Translations under genes and position numbers: made by a program | From: Setomelanomma holmii | Lineage: Eukaryota > Ascomycota > Dothideomycetes > Pleosporales > Phaeosphaeriaceae | Length of the DNA: 64,000 nt | Assembly (NCBI GenBank): GCA_010015745.1 | Contig: ML978170.1 | Span: 62,001-126,000 of the forward strand | Direction: 5' to 3' | Notes under the pieces: model-generated | Seen by the model: only the letters and a program-made list of their open reading frames with translations | The model's database searches: none | Told to the model about the DNA's origin: nothing | Part shown: positions 1 through 11,725 of the stretch, piece by piece | How positions within the stretch are numbered: position 1 is the stretch's first letter | Layout: every line of letters begins with the position of its first letter

Positions 1-1281
1 AAGGCGACAAAACAAGGTCAAAGACACTGGCATCCGCTACATTGGCTGCGGGGTCAGTGGCGGGTACCAGGCCGCAAGAGCTGGCCCGTCCATGTGTCCA
101 GGTGGAGACAAGTCTGCGTTGGAGGAAGTGCTCCCGTTACTGCAGAAAGTCGCCGCCAAAGACAAGACGGGCAAGGCATGCGTAGGTGTTGTGGGGAAAG
201 GGGGCTCAGGCCACTACGTCAAGATGGTGCACAATGGCATTGAGCATGGGATGATGAGTGCCATTTGCGAAGCTTGGGGCATAATGCGCAAGATGGATAT
301 GGGCTATGAAGAGATTGGCAACGTCCTCAAGGAATGGAACGCTTCAGGGGAACTGGTGAGTGGTGCCCAGCTTTCGAAGCTAGGCCGGTAGACTAAAACT
401 ACCACCAGGAAGGAACGTTTCTTGTCTCTATTGGCGCCGATCTGTCTCACAAGCGAGGGAAAGGCGATGATCCAAGCACACAAAAGACGGCGACCTCGGA
501 ACAACATCCTCTTGTCATTTCGGAAGTCCTCGACAAAGTGGTACAAGACGTGACGGGCGAAGAAGGCACAGGCATCTGGTCCAACACCGAGGCAATCGAG
601 CTTCATGTGCCAGCCTTCACTCTCAACATTGCCCACGCATTCCGTCTGGCATCAGCTTTCCGTGGAGACCGCGAGCGGGCCAGTGAGGCTCTCGATGGTG
701 GCTTCCCGCCAAGTGAACTCGAGATTCAAGACAAGAAAGCATTCATCGAGGATTTGCGGCAAGCTACCTACGCATCGTGTTTGGCTAGCTTCATCCAAGG
801 CTTCAACATCATCGCACGCGCAGATCAGCAGCACGAATGGGGCATCGACTACTCACAAGTCTGGCAGATATGGCGCGCAGGATGCATCATCCAAGCAGAT
901 TACATCTCAGATGAGCTCTTAGCTCCGATACTCAAGTCCAAGCCCTCATCCGACGATCTCAACCTCAACTCTTCCTCGCGCGTCGCCCAAGATATTCGCA
1001 AGTGCTTCCCGGCGCTTCGTCGCATCGTGGCAAAGTCGGTGGAGACAGACCAGGTCATCCCAGCAATAAGCGCCACATTGGAGTACTTCAAGGTCGCTTC
1101 TGGTACCGATCTGCCTACATCGTTCTACGAGGCAGAGCTGGACTACTTTGGCAGTCACATGTTTGACAGGAAGGATGATACAGATAAGCAGGTCCAAAAG
1201 CCCATGGAGGGAAAGCATCATTTTGAGTGGAAGCCGGCTACGAGTCAGAAGGAGGAGTATGGGAAGAACTATACATTTTAG
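1..1281 (+). CDS. 6-phosphogluconate dehydrogenase, decarboxylating (5' partial)
   Basis: The enzyme oxidatively decarboxylates 6-phosphogluconate to ribulose 5-phosphate, making NADPH in the cytosolic pentose phosphate pathway. The gene enters from the left edge in frame with base 2; the N-terminal NADP-binding Rossmann half (about 120 residues) lies outside. Visible are the family signature GCGVSGG followed by GPSMCPGG, and the catalytic block GHYVKMVHNGIEHG (general-base Lys and substrate-binding His/Asn). One phase-0 intron of 53 nt (356-408, GTGAGT...CCACCAG) joins NASGEL to EGTFLVSIGAD. The C-terminal helical domain then runs to the stop at 1279-1281. The tail ends KNYTF instead of the usual glycine/serine-rich NADP-contacting tail, so this may be a diverged paralogue and not the main housekeeping copy. 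Family assignment is secure; the paralogue status is inference. Confidence 0.93.
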
Positions 1282-1681
1282 ATGGATTTCGCAGGATCTC
1301 TCTCGTAGAATAGACATGGAGCACTTTCATAAAGTTCCGAAGGACATTGGTTGTGCTTGCCGCTTTCACAGGCTGTGTTTAGCTCCTCGCTCGCACCTGC
1401 CATGGCGTTGTACGGTCGGTCACGATGCTTCGTCCACACGAAGACCCGTACGCCTACAGAATTCCGCCACGTCTTTTCGAAACCATTCAAACAAGTCTAT
1501 GATGATGTGGGACATTTATGCGATCGCCCACCTGAAACAGTATGTCAAAGATCGTCAGGCCGCACGTGGGGGCGGAAAACGCGGCGTCGCATATGCCGGC
1601 CAGGAAGCTGCCATACAACTTATCCCAGTGCAAGTTGCATGTGTATGAACCACCCGACCCCTCCCACTGGCTCCTTCGCAG
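1282..1681. other. intergenic stretch
   Basis: About 400 bases between the 6PGDH stop and the HET start on the same strand. I see no coding pattern, repeat or structured element. It presumably holds the dehydrogenase 3' end and the HET promoter. Confidence 0.5.
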
Positions 1682-3847
1682 ATGACGCTTTGTAGAGTAT
1701 GCAGCGGCATCGACTTCCGAAACATCGCGCCTTTATCGCAGTCTTGTACACATTCACGGAGTGAGGAGCACCTCACCTCACCCTACGACACAGAGCTTGG
1801 GACAATCGAGGACATCAACCGTCGCGAACAGGAATGCGACTTCTGCGCACTGATAGTCAAGCATCTCCAACGAGAAGTTGACCTTGATCTTCTAGGTCGT
1901 ATCAAGCTTCTGGGCGAGATCGACTTTTGCCTCTCGAGTGACCTGGGCCACTTCACGCGCGATGGTCCACATACCCACACGAGGAATGCTCAGCTGCAAT
2001 TCTTCCCTGCCGAAAACATGTCCTCAGTACCTCTGCCCTGGGAGATCGACAAGCCAGAAGCCAACGCACAGCGTGTTCGAGTCATCCTCGATTTCCAAGT
2101 CGACCATGACCCGTCTGCGAATAAAAGCGCGACTGAACAGCAGGGCATTATTGGACGTCGAGTCACTTCGCACATCGACAACAACCTGCTTAACCAATGG
2201 CTTTCGACTTGCGAACAAAAACATGTAGGCCGTTGTCCACACGGCTCAAATGCGCCTAGTTGGGACAGCAACTTCTCTCCTGCCTTCGTCATAGACACTC
2301 ACAGTTGGAGCATCACAGAAGCTCCTCCTCAGTGCCGCTACGTAGCTTTGAGCTATACCTGGGGCACAGGACCTATGCTCAAACACCTCCGTGCGAATTC
2401 TGACCTCTTGAGAACGCCGCAATCGCTTCGAAGAGCAGAACTTCCCAGAACTGTGCGCGACGCGATAGTCGTGGTTGAAGGAATAGGAGAACGATATCTT
2501 TGGGTCGATGCCCTCTGCATCGTCCAAGATGATGCGCTGATGCAGCAATCTCAAATCGCAAAGATGGACCAGGTCTACGCGAAATCTCTCTTCACCATCA
2601 TTGCTGCGCATGGCAATGGTGCGCATGCCGGGATTCCTGGCATCGGCTCTACGATACGAGAGGAAGCCCAGGAAATGCTCTCCATTCCAGGCGGCACTCT
2701 TCGTACCATGATCTGCAACAATACCGAGACCGGTAACACCATCGGGAAAGCAATCTGGGCGCAAAGAGCGTGGACGATGCAAGAAGGTCTTTGTTCTGGT
2801 CGCCTACTCATCTTCACTGAACATCAAGTCTACTGGAGGTGTCAATGTGCTGTATGGCTAGAAGAGCTTGCACTCGAGACTACTACTAGCACCGACTTTG
2901 ATGTCCTTCCTATCGCTGCCACCGATCGGCTTCCGGACCACAAATTAGAGAAGCATGAGTATTTCACACTCTATCGTAGGCTCTTGGGCAACTATATGAG
3001 ACGACAACTCAGCTTCAAGTCCGATCTTGTCAACGCTTTCTCCGGTATATGCAGCAGACTCTCAGTAGTTCAGGATGATAGGTTCTATTGGGGTCTACCA
3101 GAGAGCCAGTTTTCTCGGGCACTATGCTGGGATTTATACTTGAAGCATACGAGAAACCACGCTTGCACCAAAATCGTTGCTCTTGCTGACGGTGCAGCCA
3201 GAAACGTACGATTCCCCACATGGTCTTGGGCAGCATGGAAGAGTGTTGATGTCGACCCCTACATCTCGTTCGTACTCAGCGAGAGCTGGTACCTACCGCA
3301 TACCGATCCTCTGAGGGGCAATGAATTTTGTGCCGTCATCGACTTCTGGATTTCTGATGCGTCTGGAAACATTGTAGCGATCAAAGAGCCAGGCACGCAC
3401 GACAAGCCCCTTGTCGGTGTTCACAGCGCGCGACCTCAGTACCCATGGCTAGGATCCGATCACGAACTACCTGCCGCTCTTACAGGCGCGGACATAAACT
3501 CGCCACTACATCAACCAGGACTTCTTCACTTCTGGACCAGCAGCATCAGCTTGGACCTGAAGATAGAAGAAGACCGCGCTCTCATGCCAGTCACACCTAA
3601 CAATTGTCTAGAATATCAAGGACTTGAAAGGCAATGCCAGGATCCCGGAAAATCCGAGATCTTTGTTGATTTCCTGGTCGTTGGACGCACCGATGAGTCA
3701 AACTGGGAGAGCGAAACAAAGAATCTCCTCATTATGGCAGTGCATTGGGACAATGGCATAGCGCATCGACTTGGTGCAAATACGGTCAGGGAAGCAAGGT
3801 GGTTGGAGTTGCAGAGACGAGAATGGAAGTTTGTGACTTTGGGATGA
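1682..3847 (+). CDS. HET-domain (heterokaryon incompatibility) protein
   Basis: A single-exon gene of 721 residues. HET proteins take part in non-self recognition, where incompatible pairings trigger cell death after hyphal fusion. The N-terminus has the paired-cysteine segment usual for this class (CRVC near residue 4, CDFC near residue 50). The HET core starts at about residue 220 with YVALSYTWG, continues with the SLRRAELPRTVRDAI helix and LWVDALCIVQDD, then the MDQVYAKS segment; the order and spacing fit the domain. The C-terminal half contains the RAWTMQEGL and FPTWSWAAW blocks typical of fungal HET proteins. No frameshift or stop interrupts it, in contrast to the second HET locus at 12.8-15.1 kb. 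The ATG at 1682 is chosen because it directly precedes the first conserved cysteine pair. The partner gene is unknown. Confidence 0.9.
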   Translation: MTLCRVCSGIDFRNIAPLSQSCTHSRSEEHLTSPYDTELGTIEDINRREQECDFCALIVKHLQREVDLDLLGRIKLLGEIDFCLSSDLGHFTRDGPHTHTRNAQLQFFPAENMSSVPLPWEIDKPEANAQRVRVILDFQVDHDPSANKSATEQQGIIGRRVTSHIDNNLLNQWLSTCEQKHVGRCPHGSNAPSWDSNFSPAFVIDTHSWSITEAPPQCRYVALSYTWGTGPMLKHLRANSDLLRTPQSLRRAELPRTVRDAIVVVEGIGERYLWVDALCIVQDDALMQQSQIAKMDQVYAKSLFTIIAAHGNGAHAGIPGIGSTIREEAQEMLSIPGGTLRTMICNNTETGNTIGKAIWAQRAWTMQEGLCSGRLLIFTEHQVYWRCQCAVWLEELALETTTSTDFDVLPIAATDRLPDHKLEKHEYFTLYRRLLGNYMRRQLSFKSDLVNAFSGICSRLSVVQDDRFYWGLPESQFSRALCWDLYLKHTRNHACTKIVALADGAARNVRFPTWSWAAWKSVDVDPYISFVLSESWYLPHTDPLRGNEFCAVIDFWISDASGNIVAIKEPGTHDKPLVGVHSARPQYPWLGSDHELPAALTGADINSPLHQPGLLHFWTSSISLDLKIEEDRALMPVTPNNCLEYQGLERQCQDPGKSEIFVDFLVVGRTDESNWESETKNLLIMAVHWDNGIAHRLGANTVREARWLELQRREWKFVTLG

Positions 3848-4141
3848 AGCTAGAAGATTGAAAGTAGGGTGTATGTAGTCCGGCATCGAGGATGTTGAGC
3901 ATTTGGACAGACTTCAGCCAGCTGCAACACTCGAACTAGTGAACTTCGCCTTGCCGGCGTTTCATAACGTGGCTTTGCGCACGACCAACATGACGGCGGG
4001 TATTGTCTTACATGGGGCCGATTCGGGAAACGCGCACAGCCTGCATGGGGCATAGTATACCACACCCTTGGTATGCCGAAGTTACCGCGCAGCCACTCAC
4101 TCGCTTAGCGTACACTCCGGTTTGCGGGAATCTCCGTTGGT

Positions 4142-5391
4142 CATAGGGCCGCTGCTCGGAGGAGGCATTCCTCTGCACGGAAGCTGGCGTTGAACGTTTC
4201 TGATCAAGTGAGTCTTCCGAATTCATTACGTTCGACATGTGCTGACGTGTCTACCAGTGTCCCAGTCGGCGCATTGACAGCCATAGCTCTATGGTTTACA
4301 TTTCCCAAGACGTTGTGGAATGAGCCCGCCGCGCAACAAGATCGTAACATGTCTACACTTCAATCGCTCAGAAGGCTCGATTTCTTTGGTGGAGCCCTCA
4401 TGGTCGGAACCATCGTATTGCTGGCAACAGGCCTTCAGCAAGCGGCGGGAGGCTATTCACGGACATCAGCCATGGTCCTCGGCATGTTGGTCACGTCAGC
4501 TCTACTCGCACTGGCATTTTTCGTCTGATAGTGGTACGCAACAACGCGTCGCACGAATCCCGAGCCTGTGTTTCCATGGCGTATGTGCCAGAGTCGTCGT
4601 CGCATTGGCATGATCATGTATGTGTTTGAAAAGTGCCGATCAGTTGGGACAGGCCTAACTATGGACCAGGAATACCTTTCTTGCTGGAGCGGTCCAACTT
4701 GTCCTAGTAGCACAAGTTCCGCAACGATTCGTGATGATGAATGATCTATTGCCTCTCGACGCTGCCGTCCGGCTACTTACGTTCGGTGCTTTCGTCCCAA
4801 CTGGATCGGCTATTGCAGGTGCTTTGATGGGTAAACCCAAACATCCACCGTGCTGGGTCGCGCTGGCAGGCGCCGTACTAGAAATCATTGGTGTCGTGCT
4901 CTCCTCACGCGTCGACACATCCCTCGCTATCGACAACGCACAGTATGGGTTCCAGATCCTGGCTGGACTGGGGACGGGTATGATCAATGCCGCACTTATT
5001 ATATTGGTGCCGTACATTATGGAGAAGAGAGATCTTGGTAAGCAAATACGCTCGCGGATCTAAGACACTTCAGTAACCGTGTGCAGCCGTCGGATCAGCA
5101 GCCACTTCGCAGTTTCGCATTCTGGGAGGCCTGGTCGGTATTGCAATTTGTCGTCTCCGTTTCGACGTCCTTCATTCGTGCTTGCCTGCATGAAACTGTC
5201 TCACCAGAAATGGCCACTCTCCTGCTTGGTCAAATGCAGGCAATTCGCAATCTAGCTCCGGAACCTGCAGTCCAGGTTCGCGAGCTGCTTGGCAAAGGGT
5301 TTAATCTGCAAGTCAGGATACTGATTGGCTTTGCGGTCGCCAAATTGCCAGTTACTGCTCTCATGTGGACGAATCAGAGATCCGAGACTTG
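4142..5391 (+). pseudogene. MFS multidrug-type transporter pseudogene
   Basis: The remnant covers the second half of a 14-TM-type major facilitator (drug:H+ antiporter-like). It starts near GPLLGG, and three short introns still sit at credible sites (4208-4257, 4618-4669, 5038-5086; 49-52 nt each). Readable blocks include PVGALTAIAL, RRLDFFGGAL, NPEPVFPWRM, VPQRFVMMND, GFQILAGLGTG, SQFRILGGLVG and FNLQVRILIGFA, all in family order. It is dead: TGA replaces the expected Trp at 4191-4193, a TGATAG double stop at 4526-4531 sits where WQ is expected, and a frameshift near 5150 moves the C-terminus into another frame. The N-terminal half is not recognisable upstream. The stops fit G:C to A:T transitions as in RIP, although the gene lies far from the transposon island. 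Confidence 0.8.
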
Positions 5392-7167
5392 ATTAAACAG
5401 CAAGGCTGCGGATACACCACACTCGATATTAGATCATATACAAAAGTTATTGCAGCTTGGGGCGCGCGTTAGGAAGCTCGAGAATTGTGCTTAGTTTAGT
5501 GGGGCAGAAGTGCCTTCATGCTCAATGCGTGAACCATCTGCTCAGGTAGTCAGTAAATCGGTTATAGTCATATGATATTACTTATCGCTTGAACAAACCC
5601 CCAAAGACTTCGCACCTACACTGAATCCATCAAATCGCGCATAACTCGACAGCGCGGTGAAGGTGCTAGAGTCGAAATTCTGGTCCCTTATTTGTGCACG
5701 AGTCCAGATCGTCGCTCCCACGTCGAACGAGCGAGCTGTGCTTTACGCCTCCGGCAAGGCCGGATCGATATCTTAATGCTATCTAATAACGCAGGTCAGC
5801 ACATCAGAAACAACTCGCGAGTTGTATTCTCTTTGGGTCCCAGCCCCCACAATGGGGTGTTCAGTGATTCCCGTCTCGCTACCCTCTACTCGGGTCTGTC
5901 TGACCACCTCTTCAGGAACCGCAGGGGCGCGTGCATGCATGCGGCACATTTTCTTTGTGGATTTAGTTGTATGCGGGCATTGGGGCGTAGCATTAAAGCA
6001 TGTGGTCATGGTTTGCCCGGCAGTGAATGGTCAGCAAGGCAGAAAGTATGGGTCCGATTCGGCTGGTGTCGATACTTGCCTGCAGCATGCACGTGGCTGC
6101 AACGGAATCTGGTTTGGATCTGAAAGAAGCCTGGTCGAGTGCAATACCGGCATATCTCAATTGTCGTGAGTCGAGCCTGACTTTCGGGTATTATGATGAA
6201 GGAAGCGTTTCGTGACCCTCAGGGCTGTGGAGACTCGTGGACTGATGAAGGGAAGCATGCATCTAGCAACGTCTATGCACGAATCAAGAGAAGGGACATG
6301 TCTGTTTGAGACAGTAAATCTAGTGGTTTTTCTTGACTCTGCAGTGTGAGTAAGGTTCGCCACGTTCATCCACGCGGTACATGCTCCATGGACGCGAGGA
6401 TGGACAGCGCCGCACTTCTGCATACTCGAAGCGCCCGTAGATTCGATCGGCACCTTCTACTGCCCAGATGCATATCTCTCACCCTTCAAGTCATGGTGCT
6501 TCCACCAATTGCCTTGTTTCGGGGATAAGACCGATGTAGATCGAAGCGAATTTAAGACATCGACCTTCGTGAAGATACCCACGGCCCAACAAGTGAGACA
6601 AGGGCCTTTTTCTGCTTCTAAGAGGGATACTCACAGGAGTGTAGATGTTGAATCGTGTATCTCTCCCCCAATCTGACCACGATCTTGTTCGAGATCGTTA
6701 CGCCCTATCGTAACGAGATGCGTTCGGCCCCGGGCGTTCTTCGCAGTCCGCGAATGCGCCTTGGTACCCGACTATCGTGACTTAGTTCAAGCATTGAATC
6801 GTTTGCATATGATCGTTCGGTGAGAGTAGTAGAAATGCATTTATGGCTATGTAGAAAGGCTGCATTTCTATGCAAGGCATCCTAAGCCATCTTGACCATT
6901 TCGCCGAGTCGAAGGGACGTGTCATGAGTCCTATCGTGGCCCGAGATGTTTCGACAGCGGATGAGTGCAGCATATATATGGAGTAAGGACTACATCTGCT
7001 TGTGTTACAGAGTTCAGCAACCGCAGACAGCTAGCCGAAGCACTGGCGAATATCCAGCTCGTATGGTGCACCATGGCATACTTCCTTGCACTAAACAATC
7101 GGCCTGACATTCACTTATGTATGCGCAAGCACCATCGTATCGATAGCATGGACTTACAAGCACCCAG
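5392..7167. other. degraded intergenic region
   Basis: About 1.8 kb with no gene I can support apart from a short SDR-like remnant near 5.72-5.79 kb. Base composition resembles the flanking gene DNA. The last 200 bases may hold the promoter and a lost first exon of the P450. I recognise no repeat or RNA gene. Confidence 0.4.
5722..5793 (+). pseudogene. short-chain dehydrogenase fragment (relic)
   Basis: A short reading segment contains GRIDIL followed by NNAG, the mid-domain signature of short-chain dehydrogenases, with two extra residues between, and a possible splice donor directly after it (GCAG|GTCAGC). Neither the glycine-rich cofactor loop nor the catalytic Tyr-Lys motif was found nearby. 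At best this is a decayed fragment; chance similarity is possible. Confidence 0.3.
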
Positions 7168-8894
7168 ATCCTCGTCAAAGCCATATACAATCTCTACTTC
7201 CACCCCCTTGCCGGCCAACCAGGTCCCTTCTTTTGCCGCATTTCCGGCATTCCATCATTCTACTACGCCTGCCGTGGAGACCGCCACATTTGGTCATGGC
7301 GAATGTTCCAGATCTACGGCGATAAGTTTCGTGCAACGCCCAACCTGCTGCTCTTCCGCACTCCAGAGGCATACAATTGCGTGTTCTCGCACGGTGCCAA
7401 TGTCAAGAAGTCGCCCTTTTACGATGTGTGGCGCCGCAATAAGCATGATCTGAACACGCTGGGATGCACGAATGTCAAGTTACATGCAAAGAGAAGGAAG
7501 GCGCTGGCGCTTGCGTTCACAGACGTGCCGGTCAAGGCGACGATTCCGTACATTGAGCGGCATGTTGATCGTTGGAATGATCTTCTGCCTGGTGAGAACA
7601 TTGACGCTGATGGCTGGAGTGACGCTCGAGATCTGGGGCAGTGGGTGGACTGGCTGATGTTTGACCTGTTTGGCGACGTATGTTTTGGGAAGCAGAATTA
7701 CACCAAAGAGCCGGGCGAAAATGTGCTGAAGAACATCCCGCACCACATCACGGTGTATCTGAAATTGTACAACCCCGTAAGTGACCAGAATATACTGAGC
7801 GCACTTTCAGGCATGAAGCTAACTGTACCTTTCCAGTTAGCAAAGTCTCCCTTACGGAGTCTACTTCTCTGGCTAAAGCCTCGAGGATTGGACGTCGTCA
7901 TGGAAGCCGTAACGCCCGAGGAAGTCAAAGAGTACTTTCACTTCACTGAAGATCTAGCCCGCACACGCATCGAAGCAGAGCGCACCTGTGAGCTTGAGAA
8001 ACGACCAGCCAAGTGGGAAGACATGTTCCATTTCTTAGCCACTGCGCGCAATCCTGATACAGGTGAATTTGCAATCAGTACCGAGGATTTGATCGCTGAT
8101 GCCAACCTCTTGACTGTCGCCTGGACTGATACGACTTCGACGACTATTGCTGCGCTGTTCTTTTTCGTCACCCGGCATCCGCGCGTGTATACCAAGCTAG
8201 TCAAGGAGATCCGTGAGAATTTCTGGTCTGCTGAGGAAATTGGATCGAGTTCAGATCTAATGTCGCGTTGTGAATACTTACGCGCCGTCATCTGGGAAAC
8301 GATGCGGCTTTCGCCTCCGGGACCAAGCGAAGTCGAGTTGTACGTATTAAAGGGCGGTACTACCATCTCCGAAGAGCGTTTTCCAGAGGGCGTGGTGGTC
8401 GACATCCCGTTGTGCTCGCTCGGTCGAAACGAGGAAGTCTATGGTGACAGCGCCACCTTCCGGCCTGAACGGTGGATTTGTCACGGTTGAAATCTGGTTC
8501 ATTTCTTACAATATATACGGTACTATGGCAGGGTAGAGTGTGTTCACATTTTGCTCCCCATTTTCGCCGCGACAGGATTGTATCAGATCGTCCAGATACA
8601 TACAACACCCAGGAAAATGTCAATTGTCTCAAACGGTCTTATCACCCTTTCTCTAAAGGTGTTGGAGCGTGCCTGGGCCAGAAGATGGCGATGAAACAGC
8701 TATGTCTTATTGTCGGACGAACGTTATGGAGGTACGATGTAAGGAAAGCTGCGGGAGAGACTGTTGGTGAAGGTCATCCGAAGCTTGGTTGGCGAAGGAG
8801 CAATCGGAACCATTATCAGTTGCAAGATGTGTACGTGTCTCTTCGCGAGGGCCCGATCGTGCAATTCAAGAGGCGGCGTGTCCAAGGGCCCTAA
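7168..8894 (+). pseudogene. cytochrome P450 pseudogene split by a 96-bp element
   Basis: P450s are haem-thiolate monooxygenases of the ER membrane. The sequence starts at a splice acceptor (CACCCAG|ATC) with the post-anchor FHPLAGQPGPF region and contains the I-helix region (AWTDTTS, where AGTDTTS is usual), an ExxR motif (ETMR) and RPERW. One 60-nt intron (7777-7836) is a multiple of three, so the frame stays open across it. Directly after RPERW-Ile the frame runs into a 96-bp insertion (8479-8574) with a 5-bp duplication and ends at a TGA inside it. Removing the insertion and one duplication restores the frame into the haem-binding loop FSKGVGACLG (FxxGxxxCxG) and a normal C-terminus to 8894. 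No convincing N-terminal membrane-anchor exon was found upstream. The truncated product lacks the haem cysteine and cannot be an active P450. Confidence 0.9.
8474..8579 (+). mobile_element. very short TG...CA element with 5-bp target duplication (copy A)
   Basis: The element is 96 bp (8479-8574), starting TGTCACGGTTGAAATCT and ending TTTTCGCCGCGACA. It is flanked by a perfect 5-bp direct repeat GGATT (8474-8478 and 8575-8579). The ends form an imperfect inverted repeat (TGTCACGGTTGAAA against TGTCGCGGCGAAAA). TG...CA ends plus a 5-bp duplication are the marks of a solo LTR, and a TATATA lies at 8512-8517; the inverted ends alternatively suggest a MITE. A second copy lies on the other strand at 52371-52453. 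This copy has 13 extra bases (TACTATGGCAGGG) in the middle. Confidence 0.88.
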
Positions 8895-9706
8895 GTGAGC
8901 GCCGGCGAGGATGGTGTTCACCTGGTGACTGTTTGGCGGTATACTTTCATCTCGTCATGTAGCCTAGCTTCGCAAATGCATGCAACAAGATCGTTTCTTA
9001 CGTTGATTATTGAGGGTGATTGAGACCAGGAGACATTCAAACGGCCCGCAGACCGGGAGATGTGATGACCAATTGAGCTCGGAGCAACAAAGCATGGACC
9101 TATGACTTCATTGAACCCTTTCTTGGACGATATATGGCAATGCCACGGGATCTTCGCGTTGACAACAATCGATTCTTGGGATTCAATGGTCTATAAGCGT
9201 GAAGCATTACAGAGAGGTCAACCCGGGAAACTCTGTGATTTTCAGTGCGCTGATGCCGTATCAATCGCCTCATGTTCTGATTGGCCGACCTATTCATCCG
9301 TCAACGGAAAAGCGGGTCCAGCTGCAGCTCCATCATCTTCCCAAACGCCTCTCTGCATCCATCCCGTATCCATTAAGCACACAGACTCGTTCTTCTGCCG
9401 CGCAAAACCGCGCGACGACATCCTTTGGCACTCGAACCAAGCACGGGCGCCCCAAAAGCTTCCTATCCGCCACCCGCAACGGTCCCGCACCAGACGATCG
9501 CCTAGTCTCCTGCTGCATATGGACAAGACCGCCCGTGTAGTACGCAAACTAGATTATACACCTTCCGTAAACAACATGGAGATACCGTGATACCCTAGGC
9601 GACCAGGACGTCGTCATACTTGTACCTTGCGACGCGGTATTTAATTGCTGTCGTGCCTGTCGCGGTCCGTTGTCAACACCGTTCGTCACGTTGGAAAGTC
9701 GGCACC
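8895..9706. other. intergenic stretch
   Basis: About 800 bases between the P450 pseudogene and the S28 peptidase. Open frames exist but none shows a recognisable domain or splice structure. It probably includes the peptidase promoter. Confidence 0.4.
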
Positions 9707-11586
9707 ATGCGCTTCTCAATTGCTGTACTAGGACTGCTATTCGGTCTCGAGACCGCTGCGCTGAGGGTCGGGTCGAAGACGATTCCAGAGATTGAGCGAG
9801 AGGTATGTGATCAATATTGCTGAGGTTCCCACGCACCAGGACGTCGTCAGCAATAAATACATCTTATATCAAATTTGTCGAGCGATCCTTGTTCTAGAGT
9901 CCAATTTTCTTTTAGCATCTCAGCCATTGTCCGAATGAATGATGGGTGCTAACATAATGTCAGATCGCTGCGACGCAAAACAAACGCGGTCTCCTGAAGC
10001 GCCAGAGCGCAGATGATGAGGTAGATCTAAATGTTCTGTACCCGGAACACAACATCTCGGTTCCTATCGACTATTTCCACAACGAAACAAGATACAAGCC
10101 GCATAGCAATGGATCTTTCAACCTGCGCTACTGGTTCGACACCACTTACTACAAGCCTGGTGGTCCGGTCTTTGTCCTGCTAGGTGGCGAAACAGATGGC
10201 ACCGACCGCCTACCATTCCTGCAAAAGGGCATTGTTTACCAGGTCGCGAAAGCTACCGGTGGCCTTGGCGTGATCATGGAGCACCGTTACTACGGCAAGA
10301 GTTTCCCGGTAGACGATCTGACGACCGAAAATATGCGTTTCCTGTCTACCGAGCAAGCGCTTGCCGATGTCGACTACCTCGCACGGAACGTCAAATTCGA
10401 GGGCATCGACGCCGATCTGACCGCACCAAACACTCCCTGGGTGGTCTACGGAGGCTCATACGCCGGTGCGCAAGCATCATTCCTGCGCGTTCAGTATCCA
10501 GAAACATTCTGGGGCGCGATCTCCTCATCCGGCGTCACGGTCGCCATCTACGACTACTGGCAATACTTTGAGCCCGCACGGCTCTTCGGGCCACCCGACT
10601 GCATCAAAAATACGCAGATCCTCATCGACGTCGTCGACAAGATTCTCCTAGGCAAGAACAACACGTCCAGCGTACAGGCCCTCAAGGACGTCTTCGGTCT
10701 CGGGCAAATCACCGACAATCGCGACTTTGCTAACCAATTGACCGGCGTCTATGGCCTGCAAAGCACGAATTGGGATCCAGCAGAGAACTCGGCTTCGTTT
10801 TTCAACTACTGCACCAACATCACTGCAACCCCTACGAGCGAGAATCTCCGTCCTTCGGTTTCCGCCGTTGTATCTGCAGCCGGCTATGAAGGCGACACAC
10901 TCGCCGAAAATGTCACGCTCAACGCAATTGCCTGGCTAAATTCGACATCACTGCGCAGTTGGCGCAGCTCCAACCTCACACAGGACCAGTACTACACAAC
11001 ACTCAACGCGACAGCATTCCAGTCCTACACTTCCCTGTCTGACTTCGGCTACACTTCGTGGTCTTACCAAGTCTGCTCAGAATGGGGCTTCATTCAGACC
11101 GGCAATACACCCGCAGATATCATGCCCTTGATCTCGCGCACTCTGGACGTAGACTATTTGACATTCTTTTGCCGCGCACAGTTCAACATTACTACTCCGC
11201 CTGCGCTCGAAAATGTCAACAAGTATGGCGCTTATAACATCAGTTACCCGCGTTTGGCGCAATTCGGTGGAAACTCTGATCCCTGGAGACCCGCAACACC
11301 GCTCTGGTACCCAGAGAGCAGGACGAGTACGAAGGAAGAACCGTGGCTGCTGATCAGCCATGGGGTGCATCATTGGGAGGAGAATGGTGTTTTCCCGAAT
11401 GAGACAACGCCGTTGATTCCGCCGCCGCAGATTGTGTATGCGCAGCAGTTCTTGAAGAATTTTGTGGTGGACTGGGTTGATGGTAAGTCTTTCCCTACTT
11501 GGAATGATCATTATTCGAGATAGTCGATCAATGCTAACTTATATGCAGAGTGGAAGAGCGAACGTGGATACAGAACTGAACTGTGA
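9707..11586 (+). CDS. secreted serine carboxypeptidase, peptidase family S28
   Basis: S28 enzymes (lysosomal Pro-X carboxypeptidase / DPP2 relatives) cleave near proline and in fungi are secreted acid peptidases. Three exons: 9707-9802, 9964-11482, 11549-11586, giving 550 residues. The introns are 161 and 66 nt, both with a GCTAAC branch site before CAG. The N-terminus is a signal peptide (MRFSIAVLGLLFGLETAAL). The nucleophile is Ser in GGSYAGAQ (about residue 197), preceded by MEHRYYGKS. The acid is the Asp of GGNSDPW (about residue 471) and the His lies in HGVHHW (about residues 498-503), so the triad appears complete. Many N-x-S/T sites fit secretion. Reading through the last intron would give a false end at 11523; splicing gives the C-terminus WKSERGYRTEL. 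No disruption is seen. Confidence 0.93.
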
Positions 11587-11725
11587 GTCAAGCACCATGC
11601 ACGATGGTGTGGACGGTCGACAAATGCGATAGAATGAGGTTAGTTGTTCAAGCGCTATGCAATAGAGCAATTACTCCTTTAGCCATGCTTTCGTTCCTGT
11701 CTTCTACACGTTCGTTCGGCCTCAT

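Noticed and set aside
7777..7836. Extra 20 residues in the P450 between NP and LAKSPL
   Set aside because: They are a 60-nt intron (GTAAGT...GCTAAC...TTCCAG) that happens to be open.
11483..11523. S28 peptidase C-terminus at 11523
   Set aside because: The reading past GTAAGT is intronic; the branch site GCTAAC and acceptor ATGCAG give a different C-terminus ending at 11586.
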